From Stramenopiles sp. TOSAG23-6 (taxonomy: Eukaryota; Sar), in contig LT636118.1 in NCBI GenBank assembly GCA_900128565.1, forward strand, positions 1 to 15,373: a DNA stretch of 15,373 bases, in the 5' to 3' direction. A model generated the notes under the pieces. It did no database searches and had not been told where the DNA came from. It saw nothing but the letters and a program-made list of their open reading frames with translations. Below are positions 1 through 7,096 of the stretch, in pieces. The position numbers and the translations under genes are program-made. Position 1 is the stretch's first letter. Each line of letters begins with the position of its first letter.

Positions 1-140
1 GTAAAGTATATTTATTTATATATATGAAAGAAAAAATTGGGAAAAAGAAAAAAAAGTAGGAGAGTAATTCTCTTAGGATTGAGTTTATTTAATCTTAATA
101 ATAAACAATGAGGTCCGCCAGAATTGTATTGTTGTATATA

Positions 141-220
141 TATATTTATTTATAGTTATTGTTGAGAAGTTATGTTTCATTATATTTATGTATAGTTATT
201 GTTGAGAAGTTATGTTTCAT
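141..220. repeat. Tandem duplication, two 40-bp units
   Basis: Bases 141-180 and 181-220 are the same 40-base unit (core TATAGTTATTGTTGAGAAGT). They differ only at the tenth base of the unit (T150 versus G190). The near-identity suggests a recent head-to-tail duplication. It is non-coding and sits just after a (TA)n tract, a typical setting for replication slippage. Confidence 0.9.
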
Positions 221-260
221 TAGAATATTGTAGTTTCTATTGTTGTTCTTTATAATAAAA

Positions 261-359
261 ATGGGCATATTACAGTATGTGATGAATGCCCTTCAGCCGG
301 ACTCCTGCGGAGAGCTTGTAAATAAAAATGTGACCCTGACCCTCCCAATGGTAAAGTAA
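261..359 (+). CDS. Possible small ORF or exon remnant, 32 codons
   Basis: An ATG in good context (AAAATGG) opens a 32-residue frame ending in TAA at 357-359; a TAG at 231-233 closes it upstream. The peptide is coding-like in composition (it ends NVTLTLPMVK) and the DNA is GC-richer than its surroundings. GTAAAG at 351-356 also resembles a 5' splice donor, so this could be an exon of a longer gene or a gene relic rather than a complete small protein. I recognise no family. It is short enough to be chance. Confidence 0.2.
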   Translation: MGILQYVMNALQPDSCGELVNKNVTLTLPMVK

Positions 360-424
360 AACTAATGAAAATTCAATAAAACGTTTATTTTTTTGATTTT
401 TTTGATTTTAATCCGAGGAAAATA

Positions 425-700
425 TTTCAAAAAAAGTGTTAGGTACAAAATTATCTACGGAAAAAAAAACAGGATAACCCGAGGAATAAAAGTCTCGCGA
501 GAATGCATTATGGTCATCGAAAGTATACTTTGAGGCTATTTAAATGCTCAGTGATGACTTGGTCTAAGTGTATGAAGTTCATGACAAAAAAAAAGAAGTC
601 ATTCTATGTATACTTGAGGTGGCTATTTCGGCTATTTCAAAAAAAAAAATTCCTATTTTTTTGTTTTTCGTACGTAATTTTGTACCTAAGAGATTTTTTT
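425..700. mobile_element. MITE-like inverted-repeat element (non-autonomous)
   Basis: The motif GTTAGGTACAAAATT at 438-452 recurs in reverse complement at 676-689 (AATTTTGTACCTAA). The match extends with a few mismatches through the adjoining A-rich bases, giving arms of roughly 40 bases around about 220 bases of interior. The interior holds no convincing gene. It contains a partial internal repeat (GTATACTTTGAGGCTATTT at 523-541 versus a similar string near 608-627) and the palindrome TCTCGCGAGA at 493-502. A third copy of the arm lies at 15352-15366. Terminal inverted repeats, small size and dispersed arms suggest a MITE-like DNA element. I could not identify a clear target-site duplication, so the exact ends are uncertain. 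Confidence 0.45.
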
Positions 701-899
701 AAAAGGTTGAGCAAATTGAGCCATCGGGACACAAAACTGCTCAAAAACAGCTCGAATATTCAATATCTCTCTGTATGTGTAACGGTTACAACGTGAACGA
801 AGGGCAAGTACATATAGGTACTTGTATACGGTACCAAATAAAGGTATCGTGTCGTTGATTAAACTGTTTGAAAGAGTGATATACCGCACAAAGAACCAA
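701..899 (+). promoter_or_regulatory. 5' flank of the secreted repeat-protein gene
   Basis: This is the space between the MITE-like element and the ATG at 900. A perfect 7-bp stem (CAAGTAC at 805-811, GTACTTG at 818-824) with a 6-base loop lies about 75 bases before the start and could act in the 5' UTR or as a protein-binding dyad. No clear TATA box was assigned. The coding frame stays open back to a TAA at 780-782 but contains no ATG before position 900. Confidence 0.25.
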
Positions 900-1955
900 A
901 TGAGATATATTATCCTCCAGACTTTACTCCTTTGTATTTATCATATACACGTAGAATCATTAAAATTTGTTCAATATAATCTTAAGCAATATACTGATGA
1001 GAAATGCACTACAGAGGTTACAGAGGAAAAAAACAAAGTACTAAAATCCCCTTTCTGGAATGTTCTAGATTACCAGGGTTTATGTTGGGTTTATCATACA
1101 CCTGGAAGTGGTTCTAATCAAGACAGCATAGAAACATCACCATCACCATCACCAACAACAACAAAATCAGAAACAAACAAAGACAGTATACAGTCAATAG
1201 TCTTTGATTGTGAAGGAACATGGAGTCTTTATAATGACGTAGACTGTGAATCAGAGAAAAAACAAAAATTAGGTTCGCTGAATCCCGCTATGGGTTTCAC
1301 AAACTTCAGCATTTTTGAAAAATGCACAAAGTTTGATTATACAAATAATAGTGATACTGGCACAACAGGAAATACTAAATCTATATATTTGAAAATTACC
1401 GGAGAACAAGACTTAAAAGCTGGAGTAAGTTACCCAGAGTGTTGGGGTACACCTGAGACTCCTACTGTTTTAGTACGGGAGTGGTCGTCGTTGTACCAAG
1501 AAGATAATTCTTCGGCAGATGGTATACTTGAATCCAACTGTGGGGGGAAAGGTTACATTTTTTCATATATTGTCTCAGACAAAGGTTCATGCTGGAGATA
1601 TTTTAATAAAACTGGATCAATGAAATTAGACTGTGATGGAACTTGGAAAATATATAGTACACCAACCTGTGATGGTCCTGTGCTGGATATATATAACATT
1701 TCCCCTAGTAGTGAGTCAGTAGCTGATACAATTGCAGAAAAGATTCATCTGAGTGTAGAATATCTAACAAGTGAAGAATGTTCCCAATTTCGGCATTCCA
1801 ACGACTATGATGGGGTTACTGCAAAAATTAAAACACCTAATTTAGTTGCTGGTAAACATTATCCAAAATGTTGGGACAGAGCTTCTGTTCCCCAACCCTC
1901 AATGTTTTTAGTAGTGATGATACTTTTTACTGTTATTAGTAGCCAACTTCATTGA
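900..1955 (+). CDS. Secreted, GPI-anchor-like protein with two Cys/Trp repeats
   Basis: I do not recognise the family. The predicted product has 351 residues. The ATG at 900 is the first in the frame and begins a good signal peptide (MRYIILQTLLLCIYHIHVES), which fixes the start even though the frame is open further upstream. Two homologous modules follow. The first has GLCW, then DCEGTWSLY, further cysteines and YPECW; the second has GSCW, then DCDGTWKIY, two cysteines and YPKCW. The order C-W ... DC(E/D)GTW ... C ... C ... YPxCW is the same in both. Module 1 is interrupted by a Ser/Pro/Thr linker (SPSPSPTTT) encoded by a CATCAC-type microsatellite near 1135-1165. The last 17 residues (MFLVVMILFTVISSQLH) are hydrophobic after a small-residue stretch, as in a GPI-anchor signal, though a C-terminal membrane segment is the alternative. 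It is probably an extracellular, disulfide-stabilised surface protein. The stop is TGA, and the gene converges on the Cys-rich gene downstream. Confidence 0.72.
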   Translation: MRYIILQTLLLCIYHIHVESLKFVQYNLKQYTDEKCTTEVTEEKNKVLKSPFWNVLDYQGLCWVYHTPGSGSNQDSIETSPSPSPTTTKSETNKDSIQSIVFDCEGTWSLYNDVDCESEKKQKLGSLNPAMGFTNFSIFEKCTKFDYTNNSDTGTTGNTKSIYLKITGEQDLKAGVSYPECWGTPETPTVLVREWSSLYQEDNSSADGILESNCGGKGYIFSYIVSDKGSCWRYFNKTGSMKLDCDGTWKIYSTPTCDGPVLDIYNISPSSESVADTIAEKIHLSVEYLTSEECSQFRHSNDYDGVTAKIKTPNLVAGKHYPKCWDRASVPQPSMFLVVMILFTVISSQLH

Positions 1956-2162
1956 AAACATTTATAGAAATATATTATTTTTCTTTTGATAAATTCAAAT
2001 TCTTTTAATCAAAAAAACTCATACAACTATGCTATGTTTTATAGAGAAACTATTTCCAAATTAACTGGGCTAAAAAACATACCACAATTACCAACCAACA
2101 CCTTTTCCCATCCAATGGGAATTGTACGCTGCTTCCAATTATTGATTTAGTCAGTACCATTA

Positions 2163-2291
2163 TACCAATTATATTTGAAATAAATAAACATCGAAATCAT
2201 TTAAATGTAAACAGTACTCATCTTTTGGAAACAAAAACGAACATATCTCCAATAATCTATACAATATATCAATTATACTTGAAATAAATAA
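2163..2291. repeat. Direct repeat pair carrying AATAAATAAA
   Basis: Bases 2163-2188 and 2266-2291 match at 24 of 26 positions (core CAATTATAYTTGAAATAAA). Both copies end in the AATAAATAAA string, so the duplication doubles the potential poly(A) signal for the gene ending at 1955. The 103-base spacing, with little similarity between copies, suggests an old, decayed duplication or two copies of a 3'-end element. Confidence 0.6.
2179..2188 (+). terminator. Candidate poly(A) signal of the 900-1955 gene
   Basis: Overlapping AATAAA hexamers lie about 225 bases after the TGA stop; none occurs closer. A second copy sits at 2283-2292. The assignment rests on the hexamer and orientation only, and protist poly(A) signals often differ from AATAAA. 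Confidence 0.3.
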
Positions 2292-2376
2292 ATATTCTCA
2301 TGTAACAACCTTTTGACACTATACCATTGATTGTACAATAGTGTATCCTACAATATCTACAAGTATAAATCTATAT

Positions 2377-2382
2377 TTTATT
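2377..2382 (-). terminator. Candidate poly(A) signal of the Cys-rich gene
   Basis: TTTATT on the plus strand reads AATAAA on the minus strand, about 60 bases past the TAA stop at 2443-2445. This is a plausible distance for the 3' UTR of the Cys-rich protein gene. Confidence 0.4.
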
Positions 2383-2442
2383 CAAAAGACTAACAGTGAT
2401 TAATTACGGTAATAATCTATCATACTGAGAAAGTACTGTATA

Positions 2443-4428
2443 TTATCGAGTACTAGTTCTCCAAGCAGTGTTACTTTCTAAATGATTGGATGGGCTTTTT
2501 TCTATTTCACTAATCGTTGTACTTGGACAAGAATGTTCACTATCTGCACCAGCAATGCATAGTCTTTGTCCATGTCTTGTTAATGTTGTGCCACCAAAAG
2601 AATAGTGTCCACTTGTCACATCTTGTCTACTACCAGATCCATGTGGACAGAAATATCTCTCTCCACCACATTCTCGGAAAGAACTACTACTCCCCTCAGG
2701 ACAATAATATCCTGCAGCACAAGGACCTGTACACTTGTTGTTGGTAAGACCTTCAGTTGATCCATATGTACCTGGAGGGCATGGGATTGGTGTGATTGAA
2801 CCGAGAGGGCAGTAATTACCAGCTGGGCAGTTTCCAGAACATAATTGTGAATCAAGTCCAGATTTTAAGCCATATACACCAGGTGGACACTGAATGCGCT
2901 CACCTCCTACACAATATGATCCGGGTGGGCAAATTACCTGAGAACTTCTTGTATTTTTTCCACCTTTAGTAGTATAAAATCCAATCGAAACCTTGATTGG
3001 TTTAGGTGAAGCAGCTGGACAATATACACTAATACCACCACATTGTTTTGCAGTTGATGTAATTGATCCCGTGGGACAGTAATAACCTTCTGAGCAATTA
3101 CCTTCGCATGTTTTTTCCTTTGTATATGTTGTATAAGCATTATCACTAAAATAATCAGTGTTCCCATTATTATATATACCTACACAATGCACAGTATCAT
3201 TATCATTTGCATTTTTTTCTCTTGAAAACCCTTTACATCCACCATTATTTATGATCATACTACAGTGAATCTTACACTGTTTTAAAGTGCCTTTTAAATT
3301 CCAATTTGAACCGTTGCGTTGATATGAATATCCAGGATTTAGTGTATAAACTGGATCACTTGTTTTAGATTGTGTACTGTATGTTCCACTGGGGCAAAGT
3401 ATCTTCAAACCTCTCACACAATATGACCCAGGTGGACATGGTAACTGATGTGAACGGGTTGTTTCTGGAAAATTTCCATCCTCGCCTTCCAATGGCAATG
3501 TATAATACCCCAAAGATACAGGTGTCGGCTGAGATGACCCTTTTGGGCAAAATACATCGCTTCTACCACATTGCCTTTCTTTTGCTGATTTTGATCCAAA
3601 AGGACAATAAAAACCAGCTGTGCATGTATTACTACAGAATCGATTGCTTAAACCTTTTCTGTTGCCAAAATAGCCAGCAGGGCAGAGTTTTGGTAGAATA
3701 GATGACATTTCACAATAACTCCCCACTGGACATTGCCCAGAACAATCTTTGGTAGTCAGTCCTGCTTTATTACCATATACGCCAACAGGGCAAGGCTTTG
3801 GTAGGATAGATGACATTACACAATAACTCCCCGCGGGGCAGGGTCCAGAACACTCTTTAGTAGACAGTCCTGCATTCCTACCATATACACCTGGAGGACA
3901 GGGGTTTTTTATACCATTTTTGCAGTACCAACCTGGTTCACACTGTTTCTGTGCTTGTCTCGTTGTGCTTGAAGCACTAATCAATGGAATTGTATAATAT
4001 CCAGTATCTACATGGCGTGGTGATCCAGAACCTTCTGGGCAGAATACTTGGTCTTCATTTTTACCAGTTATTCCACAAGTATGTTGCCGAGATGATACAG
4101 CGCCAGGATTTGTATAATATCCTGCTTGAGACAGTCCCGAACATTTTGCAGAGCTTAATCCGCGGTCTTTACCATACGTTCCTGCAGGACATTGCTTTTC
4201 TTTATTGGATGTTGAACCTGGAGGACAATAGTGACCCCTAGAACATAGTCCACTACAGTCAGATGTTGTTGCTCCCGAATAATCACCATAGCGACCCGAA
4301 GGACATAAAGCACATTTATTTTTTTTCGCCTCTACAACCCCATCAACCAAGTAGTATCCTGCACTACATTTAGAAAGTCCGCCTGGTATAAACGCAAAAA
4401 GTATTGCAAATATTTGAACATAGTGCAT
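2443..4428 (-). CDS. Secreted Cys-rich repeat protein (GCC2/GCC3-like)
   Basis: The product has 661 residues and starts with a signal peptide (MHYVQIFAILFAFIPGGLSK). The ATG has A at -3 (AAGATG). The mature protein is almost entirely Cys-rich repeats of the form CPxGxYG...GLSxxxCSGxCxAGxYC, the GCC2/GCC3 or ephrin-receptor-like/TNFR-like type known from extracellular proteins of stramenopiles, cryptophytes and animals. A longer super-repeat recurs about four times (near residues 127-195, 290-350, 467-535 and 591-635): FCPxGS, then V-x-x-GYYT, then CPPGSYC, then CPxGxYG. Residues 199-270 are two near-identical 36-residue units. A non-repeat insert (about 351-440) carries its own cysteines and two NxS/T sites. 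There is no membrane segment or hydrophobic tail, and the last 27 residues lack cysteine. Either the protein is secreted and cell-wall or matrix associated, or the C-terminal end (anchor) is missing through an unseen intron. Its function is unknown. It is divergently arranged with the gene at 5026 and probably shares its upstream region. Confidence 0.82.
   Translation of the reverse strand: MHYVQIFAILFAFIPGGLSKCSAGYYLVDGVVEAKKNKCALCPSGRYGDYSGATTSDCSGLCSRGHYCPPGSTSNKEKQCPAGTYGKDRGLSSAKCSGLSQAGYYTNPGAVSSRQHTCGITGKNEDQVFCPEGSGSPRHVDTGYYTIPLISASSTTRQAQKQCEPGWYCKNGIKNPCPPGVYGRNAGLSTKECSGPCPAGSYCVMSSILPKPCPVGVYGNKAGLTTKDCSGQCPVGSYCEMSSILPKLCPAGYFGNRKGLSNRFCSNTCTAGFYCPFGSKSAKERQCGRSDVFCPKGSSQPTPVSLGYYTLPLEGEDGNFPETTRSHQLPCPPGSYCVRGLKILCPSGTYSTQSKTSDPVYTLNPGYSYQRNGSNWNLKGTLKQCKIHCSMIINNGGCKGFSREKNANDNDTVHCVGIYNNGNTDYFSDNAYTTYTKEKTCEGNCSEGYYCPTGSITSTAKQCGGISVYCPAASPKPIKVSIGFYTTKGGKNTRSSQVICPPGSYCVGGERIQCPPGVYGLKSGLDSQLCSGNCPAGNYCPLGSITPIPCPPGTYGSTEGLTNNKCTGPCAAGYYCPEGSSSSFRECGGERYFCPHGSGSRQDVTSGHYSFGGTTLTRHGQRLCIAGADSEHSCPSTTISEIEKSPSNHLESNTAWRTSTR
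3619..3834 (-). repeat. In-frame 108-bp tandem repeat, two units
   Basis: Residues 199-234 and 235-270 of the Cys-rich protein are tandem 36-residue units. The string SYC(V/E)MSSILPK(P/L)CP occurs in each, and the DNA matches closely at a period of 108 bases (for example TTTGGTAG at 3689-3696 and 3797-3804). This is a younger duplication than the other, more diverged repeats of the gene and shows how the array grows by whole Cys modules. Confidence 0.75.
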
Positions 4429-5025
4429 CTTTACAATAGATAACTGTACAATGTGACTGAATTGTATTGTAACTTATAACGAACGTAACTATCGACTGGT
4501 AGTAATGGTACCTTACCACTAGGATACTGACTGGTAGTACTATCACTCAGGATACTTGCCAGTAATATGGGTGTATGTTGTACTGTGTGTCGTAGTCAGC
4601 AACCCAATACAAAGAGGGTGTATACTTATAAAGTGCCCTAATATACGAGTAGTACTAGGTTACTAGAGCTAACGCTAAATTAGCAGTTACAAAAATGCCG
4701 TTGCGGGTTCACCAGCTACTACTAGTACTAGTAGTACTATATTTGTGTTATCGTTATCATCTAAGATCGATACTAGCTAACAAAGTCACAGTAGTACGCC
4801 AGTAGTTACTTTATAAGATTTGATAACAACTCACTGCAAGCAGCAACTGTTGCTTTAGACGAGATTACAAGAAGTAACGTGAACATCTCTCATTCTTTTT
4901 TATCTTTACTTACGACGAAAGCGCTTTCTGGACACAAACTTGTAAACCTTCAATACCGGGATACATCATAGAAATTAGTAGAACAATATTTTGATTACTT
5001 AATTTATTGCAGTATTATAGAAGGA
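4429..5025. promoter_or_regulatory. Divergent (bidirectional) upstream region
   Basis: These 597 bases separate two gene starts facing away from each other. The heptamer GTAGTAC occurs four times on the plus strand (4534-4540, 4649-4655, 4731-4737, 4791-4797), far above chance for this length. GACTGGTAGTA occurs at 4494-4504 and 4529-4539, each followed by an AGGATACT string. A 20-bp palindrome lies at 4717-4736 and a smaller dyad (AGCAACTGTTGCT) at 4842-4854. TATAAA at 4627-4632 is a possible TATA box for the plus strand but would imply a long leader. TTGCAG at 5007-5012 could be a splice acceptor in a 5' UTR. No ORF is recognised. The sequence looks like clustered transcription-factor sites. 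Confidence 0.55.
4717..4736. repeat. Perfect 20-bp palindrome TACTACTAGTACTAGTAGTA
   Basis: The sequence equals its own reverse complement with no spacer and overlaps the third GTAGTAC copy by six bases. It lies roughly midway between the two divergent starts, about 290 bases from each, and is a plausible site for a dimeric DNA-binding protein. Confidence 0.8.
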
Positions 5026-6843
5026 ATGGATTTAAAAGGAAAGAGCAACTCCATTTCACTTCCAAGACCAAAATTAGCGTCGAAGGAGAATATAGTTGAT
5101 CAAAGTCATTTAGTTATGGAAGCTGAAGCTCGGCGAATCAGAAGAGAGGCTAAAACTGCTGAAAGCCAATGGCATGCTGACTGTGTTCTTCAAGAGCAAT
5201 CGAAAATAAGTCTTGCGAGTGTGTCATCTTTGACACCAACTCTGACAGAAGAAACTCTTGCTTATGAAATTTGTACATCGCGGGAAAAGATTCATCATAT
5301 TCTTGCAGAGCTATCATCTTGTCACAAAGAATTTAAGTCAATATCCAAGCAAATTTTCAATGAAACTGATGGATTTGTTGCAAATAAGATAAATAATAGT
5401 GAAACGACTGATGATGATGATACAACGCTACAAGTGTATACTAGTGAAACAAATGATGATGATGATGATGATACAACACTGCAAGTAAAAAATAGTGAAA
5501 CGACTAATCAAGGCACTACAATACTAAAACTAAATAATAGTGAAACGACTGTTGATGATGCTACAACACTAAAAGTAAATAATAGTGAAAAACCTTACCG
5601 AAAGACACAAAAAGAAGAAGCAAAACAATGTTTTAAAAGTCGATTTAATATATCTGAGCAAAATGAAACTGGTTACGCAAAGTGTCTTAAAAAGCTAAAA
5701 CATGGATTTCACAGCACCAAATCATCAGATGATGTTTTGAGCACAGTATTCAACTTAATGATTGTTCATTCTGAAAGTTTTATCAGTTTTTTTGACTTTA
5801 AGAAATTTATTCAAAAAAAGACAAAACTAAATGACTTTGAGTGTGCCATTTTATTTAAAGAACTTGATGATAAAAATGAGGGCAAAATAAGTACACATCA
5901 ACTGCTTGATGCTATAACTCAAAGGTCGTCACAAGACACAAAATTTACAGAACATAATAAAAACAATGTAAATACTAATTACATTAATCGTAGAAAGCGA
6001 ATAAGGGAATACGATATAAACCGAAAGTGTAGAATCCAAGGTAATAGTTACAATATCATCGATAAGCCAGCTTATCATCAAAGTAAGAGGTACCTCGCTA
6101 AACTAAATAGTCATCAACGAAGTCTACAGATAAGCAAACCAAATGATACAGTTTCTGAAAATGTTGATAATATACCAAATCTTAAAACATTTCATGACAA
6201 TCTAAACAATATGCCGATGCTTAATAAAAGCACTATTATCAATATTGTAGAATATATTGCAACTATCCAAGAAGTCAATATGTCACTCCTTCAAGCTCAA
6301 GAGTGTAATACAATATTAGAATCTTTATTGATATATTGTCGGTCAATTACTTTTGAGAGTCATTTTAATCATGGCCATAAACTAATTCCAAATGCATCCC
6401 ATGCACAAGGATTACTAACCAAAATTGCTGCGGCCATAAAAGCAACATTAAATCCATTGCGGGATATTGTCCCAAGATCACAAACATCAGAAGAAAGTAA
6501 GTTATATACTTTTCCAACTTCGACATCATTACAAAAGCAAAATGCTAATGTAAGATACAGGTCTAGTAATTTTTCTCCCCTTCCGCCAAAATATTTCATT
6601 ACTGTAGATGCACCAACATCTTTGCCACTAGAAAGCAGCAGCTCGCCAACATATATGCAATCAACTAGAAGGCAAAGAATAAAGAGAACCCCAAGAACCC
6701 TAAAACAGTTGATTAAAGAGAAATCTTCAATTAATTTACAAAAACAAATATCTCACACATTCAAAATATACAAAGACGACCCTTGTACCATCAAAATACC
6801 AGAAAAAAGAGCCAAGTCGAAAATTACTAGTGTTTTTGAATAA
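5026..6843 (+). CDS. Hypothetical protein with Asp/Thr repeats and degenerate EF-hand
   Basis: The product has 605 residues, with no signal peptide and no membrane segment, so it is probably cytosolic or nuclear. I do not recognise the family. Residues 30-60 are charged and helix-prone (EAEARRIRREAKTAESQ). Residues 123-188 hold about four and a half tandem units of SETT(D)nTTLQV type. Around 246-300 lies an EF-hand-like pair: the second loop D281-Q292 (DDKNEGKISTHQ) keeps Asp at position 1, Gly at 6 and Ile at 8, but has Lys at 3 and Gln instead of Glu at 12, so calcium binding is doubtful. Basic clusters follow (NRRKRIREYDINRK near 322-335 and RRQRIKRTPR near 546-555), possible nuclear localisation or nucleic-acid or tubulin-binding patches. 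The ATG at 5026 has G at -3 and is the first in frame. It converges with the Piezo gene, whose end lies 253 bases away. Confidence 0.78.
   Translation: MDLKGKSNSISLPRPKLASKENIVDQSHLVMEAEARRIRREAKTAESQWHADCVLQEQSKISLASVSSLTPTLTEETLAYEICTSREKIHHILAELSSCHKEFKSISKQIFNETDGFVANKINNSETTDDDDTTLQVYTSETNDDDDDDTTLQVKNSETTNQGTTILKLNNSETTVDDATTLKVNNSEKPYRKTQKEEAKQCFKSRFNISEQNETGYAKCLKKLKHGFHSTKSSDDVLSTVFNLMIVHSESFISFFDFKKFIQKKTKLNDFECAILFKELDDKNEGKISTHQLLDAITQRSSQDTKFTEHNKNNVNTNYINRRKRIREYDINRKCRIQGNSYNIIDKPAYHQSKRYLAKLNSHQRSLQISKPNDTVSENVDNIPNLKTFHDNLNNMPMLNKSTIINIVEYIATIQEVNMSLLQAQECNTILESLLIYCRSITFESHFNHGHKLIPNASHAQGLLTKIAAAIKATLNPLRDIVPRSQTSEESKLYTFPTSTSLQKQNANVRYRSSNFSPLPPKYFITVDAPTSLPLESSSSPTYMQSTRRQRIKRTPRTLKQLIKEKSSINLQKQISHTFKIYKDDPCTIKIPEKRAKSKITSVFE
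5392..5589 (+). repeat. In-frame minisatellite (45-bp units) with Asp run
   Basis: Units begin AATAATAGTGAAACGACT and encode SETT-(D/acidic)-TTLQV. There are four full units of 15, 17, 15 and 15 residues and a partial fifth (NNSE). The second unit is expanded by a GAT microsatellite encoding six Asp. The unit count probably varies between strains, as in other in-frame minisatellites. Confidence 0.85.
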
Positions 6844-7096
6844 ATAATTTATAAAGAGTTTTTCAATTGCTTTTATATTTTTTCTAGAAAAAAGCGTCCA
6901 GGGAAATAACCAAAGAAAACATATGTCAATCCGAAGTATATTTGGACGATATAATAATAGTCATTTATCTAATCACAAGAAACGTAAGATACATTTTCTG
7001 TTTTTAGCTAACTTTACAGGTAAAGACAAGTTAGAAAATGAAAGCTCCAAGTATCATAACATATACTACCTCTCTCTTCATAATAAAATTACATTT
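6844..7096. other. Short intergenic space between converging 3' ends
   Basis: These 253 bases hold the 3' UTRs of the EF-hand-like gene and the Piezo gene. No gene is supported; an ORF starting at 6923 runs antisense into the Piezo end and looks fortuitous. AATAAA at 7082-7087 (plus) could serve the gene ending at 6843. The minus-strand AATAAA at 7096-7101 overlaps the Piezo stop codon and is too close to be the usual signal. The two transcripts may overlap at their 3' ends. Confidence 0.5.

Larger units (their letters stand above)
1..424. other. AT-rich intergenic stretch at window edge
   Basis: No convincing gene is visible. The stretch starts with poly-A/poly-T and (TA)n runs, carries a 2 x 40 bp tandem duplication, and contains one patch (about 285-345) clearly richer in G and C than its surroundings. 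A 32-codon ORF covers that patch and is listed separately. GGGCAT at 263-268 can pair with ATGCCC further downstream as a short hairpin. I see no tRNA or rRNA. The stretch may be the 3' flank of a gene outside the window. Confidence 0.5.
1956..2442. other. Intergenic region between convergent genes
   Basis: This is the shared 3' flank of two converging genes; no ORF or RNA gene was recognised. It carries AATAAATAAA on the plus strand at 2179-2188 and 2283-2292, and a minus-strand AATAAA (TTTATT at 2377-2382). A small hairpin (TTCCCA, loop TCCAA, TGGGAA) lies near 2105-2122. A 26-base sequence occurs twice, 103 bases apart, and is listed separately. Confidence 0.6.

Noticed and set aside
493-502. 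TCTCGCGAGA palindrome as a promoter element
   Set aside because: It is known as a promoter motif in vertebrates, but here it is inside the repeat element with no gene start nearby; a 10-bp palindrome is weak evidence.
503-796. 97-codon plus-strand ORF
   Set aside because: It lies across the inverted-repeat element, is rich in Lys/Phe from poly-A and poly-T runs, has no domain, and looks fortuitous.
822-899. N-terminal extension of the 900-1955 gene
   Set aside because: The first codon there is TTG, not ATG, and the signal peptide begins at the ATG at 900.
1135-1165. CATCAC repeats as part of a CRISPR-like or regulatory array
   Set aside because: It is a short in-frame microsatellite encoding a Ser-Pro/Thr linker, with no spacer structure.
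4690-4720. tRNA-like T-arm (GCGGGTTCACC)
   Set aside because: It does not fit the GGTTCRANNCC consensus and no acceptor or anticodon stems could be formed around it.
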